From Alphaproteobacteria bacterium (lineage in GTDB: Bacteria > Pseudomonadota > Alphaproteobacteria > Micavibrionales > Micavibrionaceae), in contig JAGLKS010000105.1 in the NCBI GenBank assembly GCA_023140905.1, forward strand, positions 1 through 8,157: DNA of 8,157 nt, in the 5' to 3' direction. Shown here in pieces: positions 5,495 to 8,157 of this stretch (position 1 is its first letter; each line of letters starts with the position of its first letter). The translations under genes were made by a program, and so were the position numbers. The notes beneath the pieces were generated by a model that made no database searches, had not been told where the DNA came from, and saw only the letters and a list, made by a program, of their open reading frames with translations.

Positions 5495-7006
5495 ATGAAT
5501 TTTACCGCGATAAAAAACGTTCTGGAACACATCGAATTATATCGATACCTCCGGCTTCGCCAGAGATATTTTTTAACACGTTCGAACCGCCTTCGTATGC
5601 GTTACGCTATTATTGCAAGTTTTTTTGCTCTTATTGTTTTAGTACAACTTTTTGGCTCTATGACCAGCTCTTTTGCCTTATTCTCTTCAGATCCTGTCCT
5701 ATATGAGAGCCAGACAACATTTGAAAGCACCGGAGAAGATAATGTCATGGTTCTTGCTTCTCTAAATGGCGTTAATAATTCTGATAATCACGCTTCCACA
5801 AATCATGCTGAAGAGAAGAATATTGCGTCCGACACATTGGCTTCCCTAGTTAATAATAGCGGCTCGCACGTTGAAGGGATAGAAAATCTTGATGTCCATG
5901 AAAAAATCCTGAAAATCGGGGCAGGTGACACAATCTCCGGTGCTATGAAACGTGCCGGAATTAGCGGAGCGGAAGCATTCCGTGCCGTTAAGGCTATGAG
6001 CACATATTACGACCCCCGGAAAATCCGCCCCGGTCAAGCTATTGCGGTTAAAATAGAGACTTCAAGCGATGGCTTTACGCTTACTAATCTGGATATGAAG
6101 ATTAATCCAACAAAAGCTCTTTATGTCTATAAAGATGAGCATGAGCGTTATAAGGCTGATTTAATTGAGAAAGACGTTCTTTTAAAGGTTAAAGCTTCTC
6201 GTGCCGTTATTGACGATTCTTTATATGCTTCTGCTGCACGTGCAGGAATCCCAGCGTCGCTAATTGCCGAAATGATCCGGCTTTATTCTTATGAAATTGA
6301 TTTCCAACGCGATATTCGCAAAGGTGACACAGTAGAAATCCTGTATGAAACATATGAAACAGAAGACGGTGAATTTGCTCATTACGGGCATCTTTTATTC
6401 GCCAGCCTAAACGTTAATAAAACAGAAATCCCGATTTACCGTTTTGAACAAAAAGGTAAAGGCGCTAATTATTACCATAAAGATGGGGCAAGCCTGAAAC
6501 AACTTTTAATGAAAACTCCTGTTGATGGAGCGCGGATATCTTCCGGTTATGGAATGCGGAAACACCCCATATTGGGATATAGCAAAATGCATAAAGGAAT
6601 TGATTTTGCTGCACCAAGCGGAACACCAATTTATGCAGCGGGGGATGGTGTTGTTGAAAGAGCAAACCGCTTTGGAAACTACGGTAATTATATTCGGCTC
6701 CGTCATAATAGCACCTATAAAACAGCATATGCCCATTTAAGAAAATTTGCCAAAGGCATGAAAACAGGCAAGCGCGTCAAACAAGGACAAGTCATTGGTT
6801 ATGTCGGATCGACTGGCCGTTCAACAGGGCCTCATTTACATTATGAAGTTATCAAAAACGGCAAGCAAATTAACCCTAAAAATGTTAAATCAGCAAATAG
6901 AGAAACACTCGCCGGTGATCGCTTGAAAGTATTCAAAACTCAAATTGCGAATTTAAAAGGTCAATACGTATCTCTGGAACAAAATCTTGAGTTTGCAAAA
7001 AACTGA
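5495..7006 (+). CDS. Membrane-anchored M23 family metallopeptidase (murein DD-endopeptidase type)
   Basis: A zinc peptidase predicted to cleave peptide cross-links of peptidoglycan in the periplasm. From ATG 5495 it has 503 residues: a basic cytoplasmic N-terminus, one membrane helix at about 37-56 (YAIIASFFALIVLVQLF), a disordered linker, a LysM/OapA-like segment starting ILKIGAGDTISGAMKRAGI, a Csd3/MepM-like middle domain, and the M23 domain from about 345. The M23 domain has all key residues: His366 and Asp370 in MHKGIDF, His414 in YAHL, and His447-x-His449 in GPHLHYEV, so it should be active. The architecture resembles MepM (YebA). The frame is open upstream to ATG 5405, adding 30 residues, but that part has odd composition (many Cys and Met) and no Shine-Dalgarno, and it would push the membrane helix far from the N-terminus. 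I prefer 5495, although its own ribosome binding site is also weak. An inverted repeat covers the stop codon. Confidence 0.95.
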   Translation: MNFTAIKNVLEHIELYRYLRLRQRYFLTRSNRLRMRYAIIASFFALIVLVQLFGSMTSSFALFSSDPVLYESQTTFESTGEDNVMVLASLNGVNNSDNHASTNHAEEKNIASDTLASLVNNSGSHVEGIENLDVHEKILKIGAGDTISGAMKRAGISGAEAFRAVKAMSTYYDPRKIRPGQAIAVKIETSSDGFTLTNLDMKINPTKALYVYKDEHERYKADLIEKDVLLKVKASRAVIDDSLYASAARAGIPASLIAEMIRLYSYEIDFQRDIRKGDTVEILYETYETEDGEFAHYGHLLFASLNVNKTEIPIYRFEQKGKGANYYHKDGASLKQLLMKTPVDGARISSGYGMRKHPILGYSKMHKGIDFAAPSGTPIYAAGDGVVERANRFGNYGNYIRLRHNSTYKTAYAHLRKFAKGMKTGKRVKQGQVIGYVGSTGRSTGPHLHYEVIKNGKQINPKNVKSANRETLAGDRLKVFKTQIANLKGQYVSLEQNLEFAKN

Positions 7007-7015
7007 GTTTTGCAA
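6993..7015 (+). terminator. Inverted repeat across the M23 stop codon; possible weak terminator
   Basis: TTGCAAAA (6993-7000) and TTTTGCAA (7008-7015) are perfect 8-base complements around a 7-base loop that contains the TGA stop (7004-7006). The following sequence TAGTATCTCTTTTCTG is T-rich but has no long T-run, so termination would be inefficient. The hydrolase gene starts 77 bases after the stop. Confidence 0.4.
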
Positions 7016-7083
7016 TAGTATCTCTTTTCTGTCTGTACTGTGTGTTCAAACACTGCACTTAAAAGCAAGGATTGCTTAATCTT

Positions 7084-7905
7084 ATGCACTTGGAAATTAT
7101 TTCAAGAAAGCCAAAACTTGACACTAAAAAAATGGCAAACTTACCCACAAAGCCTAAATTAGTTTTTGTTCACGGTATCTGTGTCGGAGCTTGGATTTGG
7201 GATGAGACTTTTCTCCCTTATTTTGCAGAGCATGGCTATGAAGTCCATGCATTAAGCTTACGCGGCCATGGTAAAAGTGATGGGGAAGAACATTTACCCT
7301 TATGGACTCTTGCAAATTACGCAGATGATCTGGATCAGCTTGTTAAATCATTAGAAGGACCGGTTATTGTCATAGGACATTCTTTAGGAGGCGCTGTCCT
7401 GCAAGAATGGCTAAGAACCGGAAGTACCCGCAAAAAAGCAAAAGCCGCGGCATTACTTGCCTCCATACCACCATGGGGGCTAGCCTATTCGGCTTGGCAC
7501 ATGATGATAAACCATCCGCTCCTTTTTCAGGAAATCACACGTATGTCTGTTATGGGAACAAGTTTGATTAACGAAGATATTCTGCTTGAGGGATTATTCT
7601 CACCCGACGTTCCAAAAGCTGCTTTTGAGAAATTCTTAAAGAAAATAGGCAATGAATCATTAATTGTAAGTGCAGAAGTACAAGGCCTTCGTCCTTTTGC
7701 TCCACTGCCATGGACAGATCTACCTCCTATATTTGTTGGCGGCGGTTTGGATGATCGTTTTATTCCAAGCAGTGAAGTACATCGCACAGCAGCATATTAC
7801 GGTGTGGATGCTGTTATAATTGAAGAGCTGGCACATACTATTATGATTGATACAAATTGGGAAAAAATGGCTTCTATTCTACTTTCATGGATAGAAGATT
7901 TGTAA
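7084..7905 (+). CDS. Alpha/beta fold hydrolase
   Basis: A 273-residue serine hydrolase of the large alpha/beta superfamily (esterases, lipases, lysophospholipases); substrate unknown. Visible elements in order: FVHGICVGAWIWDE, with the HG oxyanion-hole motif after the first core strand; LSLRGHGKSDG; the nucleophile elbow GHSLGGA with Ser100; the acid loop GGGLDDRFIP with Asp223/Asp224; and the catalytic His251 in ELAHTIMID. The triad is therefore complete and the length is normal. No signal peptide is evident, so it is probably cytosolic. The ATG at 7084 is chosen because AAGGA (7067-7071) lies upstream, though at a long 12-base spacing; ATG 7132 (MANLPTKPKL) is possible, and TTG 7072 is less likely. 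It is codirectional with the M23 gene and convergent with the gene at the right edge. Confidence 0.92.
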   Translation: MHLEIISRKPKLDTKKMANLPTKPKLVFVHGICVGAWIWDETFLPYFAEHGYEVHALSLRGHGKSDGEEHLPLWTLANYADDLDQLVKSLEGPVIVIGHSLGGAVLQEWLRTGSTRKKAKAAALLASIPPWGLAYSAWHMMINHPLLFQEITRMSVMGTSLINEDILLEGLFSPDVPKAAFEKFLKKIGNESLIVSAEVQGLRPFAPLPWTDLPPIFVGGGLDDRFIPSSEVHRTAAYYGVDAVIIEELAHTIMIDTNWEKMASILLSWIEDL

Positions 7906-7932
7906 AAGATATAGGCTCTGCAATACAAAATC
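7897..7932. terminator. Inverted repeat between two convergent genes; possible shared weak terminator
   Basis: GATTTGTA (7897-7904) pairs with TACAAAATC (7924-7932) with a single-base bulge and a 19-base loop. The left arm overlaps the hydrolase stop and the right arm overlaps the stop of the minus-strand gene. Only 25 bases separate the two genes, so a shared bidirectional element is expected here. The pairing is AT-rich and weak. Confidence 0.3.
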
Positions 7933-8155
7933 ACGCGGCTGATGAAAGACATTGATATGTTTTTTCTTCAACGTCAGCTTTTTCCTTTACAATGTTTAAC
8001 AGGCGGGGTTTTTCCTGATTTTTTTCAAGCTCGGCAACGCGATCCCACAACGGACTACCGTGACGAAATTCTTCTATACAGTGATTATAAACTTCCGGCA
8101 AACTTTGGGTTGCCTGAAAAACCCGTTTTTGTCGGGAAGAACTATTGCCTTTTTC
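7931..8155 (-). CDS. C-terminal part of an unrecognised protein, cut by the window edge
   Basis: The minus strand is open from the right edge to a TGA at 7933-7931, giving 74 residues. I do not recognise the family. The visible part is hydrophilic: QKRVFQATQSLPEVYNHCIE, then FRHGSPLWDRVAELEKNQEK and a charged helical end finishing CLSSAA. The WDRVAELEKNQEK segment could be the start of a short coiled coil. There is no start codon with context in the window and the frame is open to the edge, so it is treated as 5'-truncated. Support comes from the uninterrupted frame, protein-like composition and the tight convergent fit, 25 bases from the hydrolase stop. It could still be a non-coding open frame. 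Confidence 0.6.
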   Translation of the reverse strand, partial: EKGNSSSRQKRVFQATQSLPEVYNHCIEEFRHGSPLWDRVAELEKNQEKPRLLNIVKEKADVEEKTYQCLSSAA

Positions 8156-8157
8156 CA

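Overview
The window looks like a piece of an alphaproteobacterial chromosome with moderately AT-rich DNA. This rests on a secreted invasion-associated-locus-B (IalB) family protein, an RsmE of typical proteobacterial form, and a membrane-anchored M23 peptidase with an OapA/Csd3-like front half. I cannot name the genus. Most of the content is ordinary chromosomal housekeeping and envelope biology. No rRNA, tRNA, CRISPR array, transposase or integrase is visible.

Layout, left to right. (1) The 3' part of rsmE (16S rRNA m3U1498 methyltransferase) runs off the left edge. (2) A secreted, acidic, low-complexity protein of unknown function follows, with its own plausible promoter and a good ribosome binding site. 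(3) Positions about 1686-3094 look like an accessory patch. It holds a truncated remnant resembling the start of a Lar-type (restriction alleviation) zinc-ribbon gene, a DUF2971 gene on the opposite strand to everything around it, and a gene-poor stretch with several hairpins. (4) An IalB-family periplasmic protein and a GT4-type glycosyltransferase come next. (5) A 540-base AT-rich gap contains a candidate 24-residue hydrophobic microprotein with an extended -10 promoter and a strong Shine-Dalgarno. (6) A membrane-anchored M23 endopeptidase is followed by an alpha/beta hydrolase. (7) The C-terminal end of an unrecognised minus-strand gene runs off the right edge, convergent with the hydrolase.

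The plus-strand genes are separated by gaps of roughly 80-540 bases, so I see a string of separate envelope-related units rather than one tight operon: a secreted disordered protein, IalB, a glycosyltransferase and a murein hydrolase. The DUF2971/Lar-remnant patch interrupts this string and is the best candidate for horizontally acquired DNA. Short inverted repeats cover the stop codons of three of the plus-strand genes and may act as weak terminators or 3'-end stabilisers.

I found no convincing complete novel multi-gene system. The two items most worth following up are the DUF2971 plus Lar-remnant patch and the 24-codon hydrophobic ORF.
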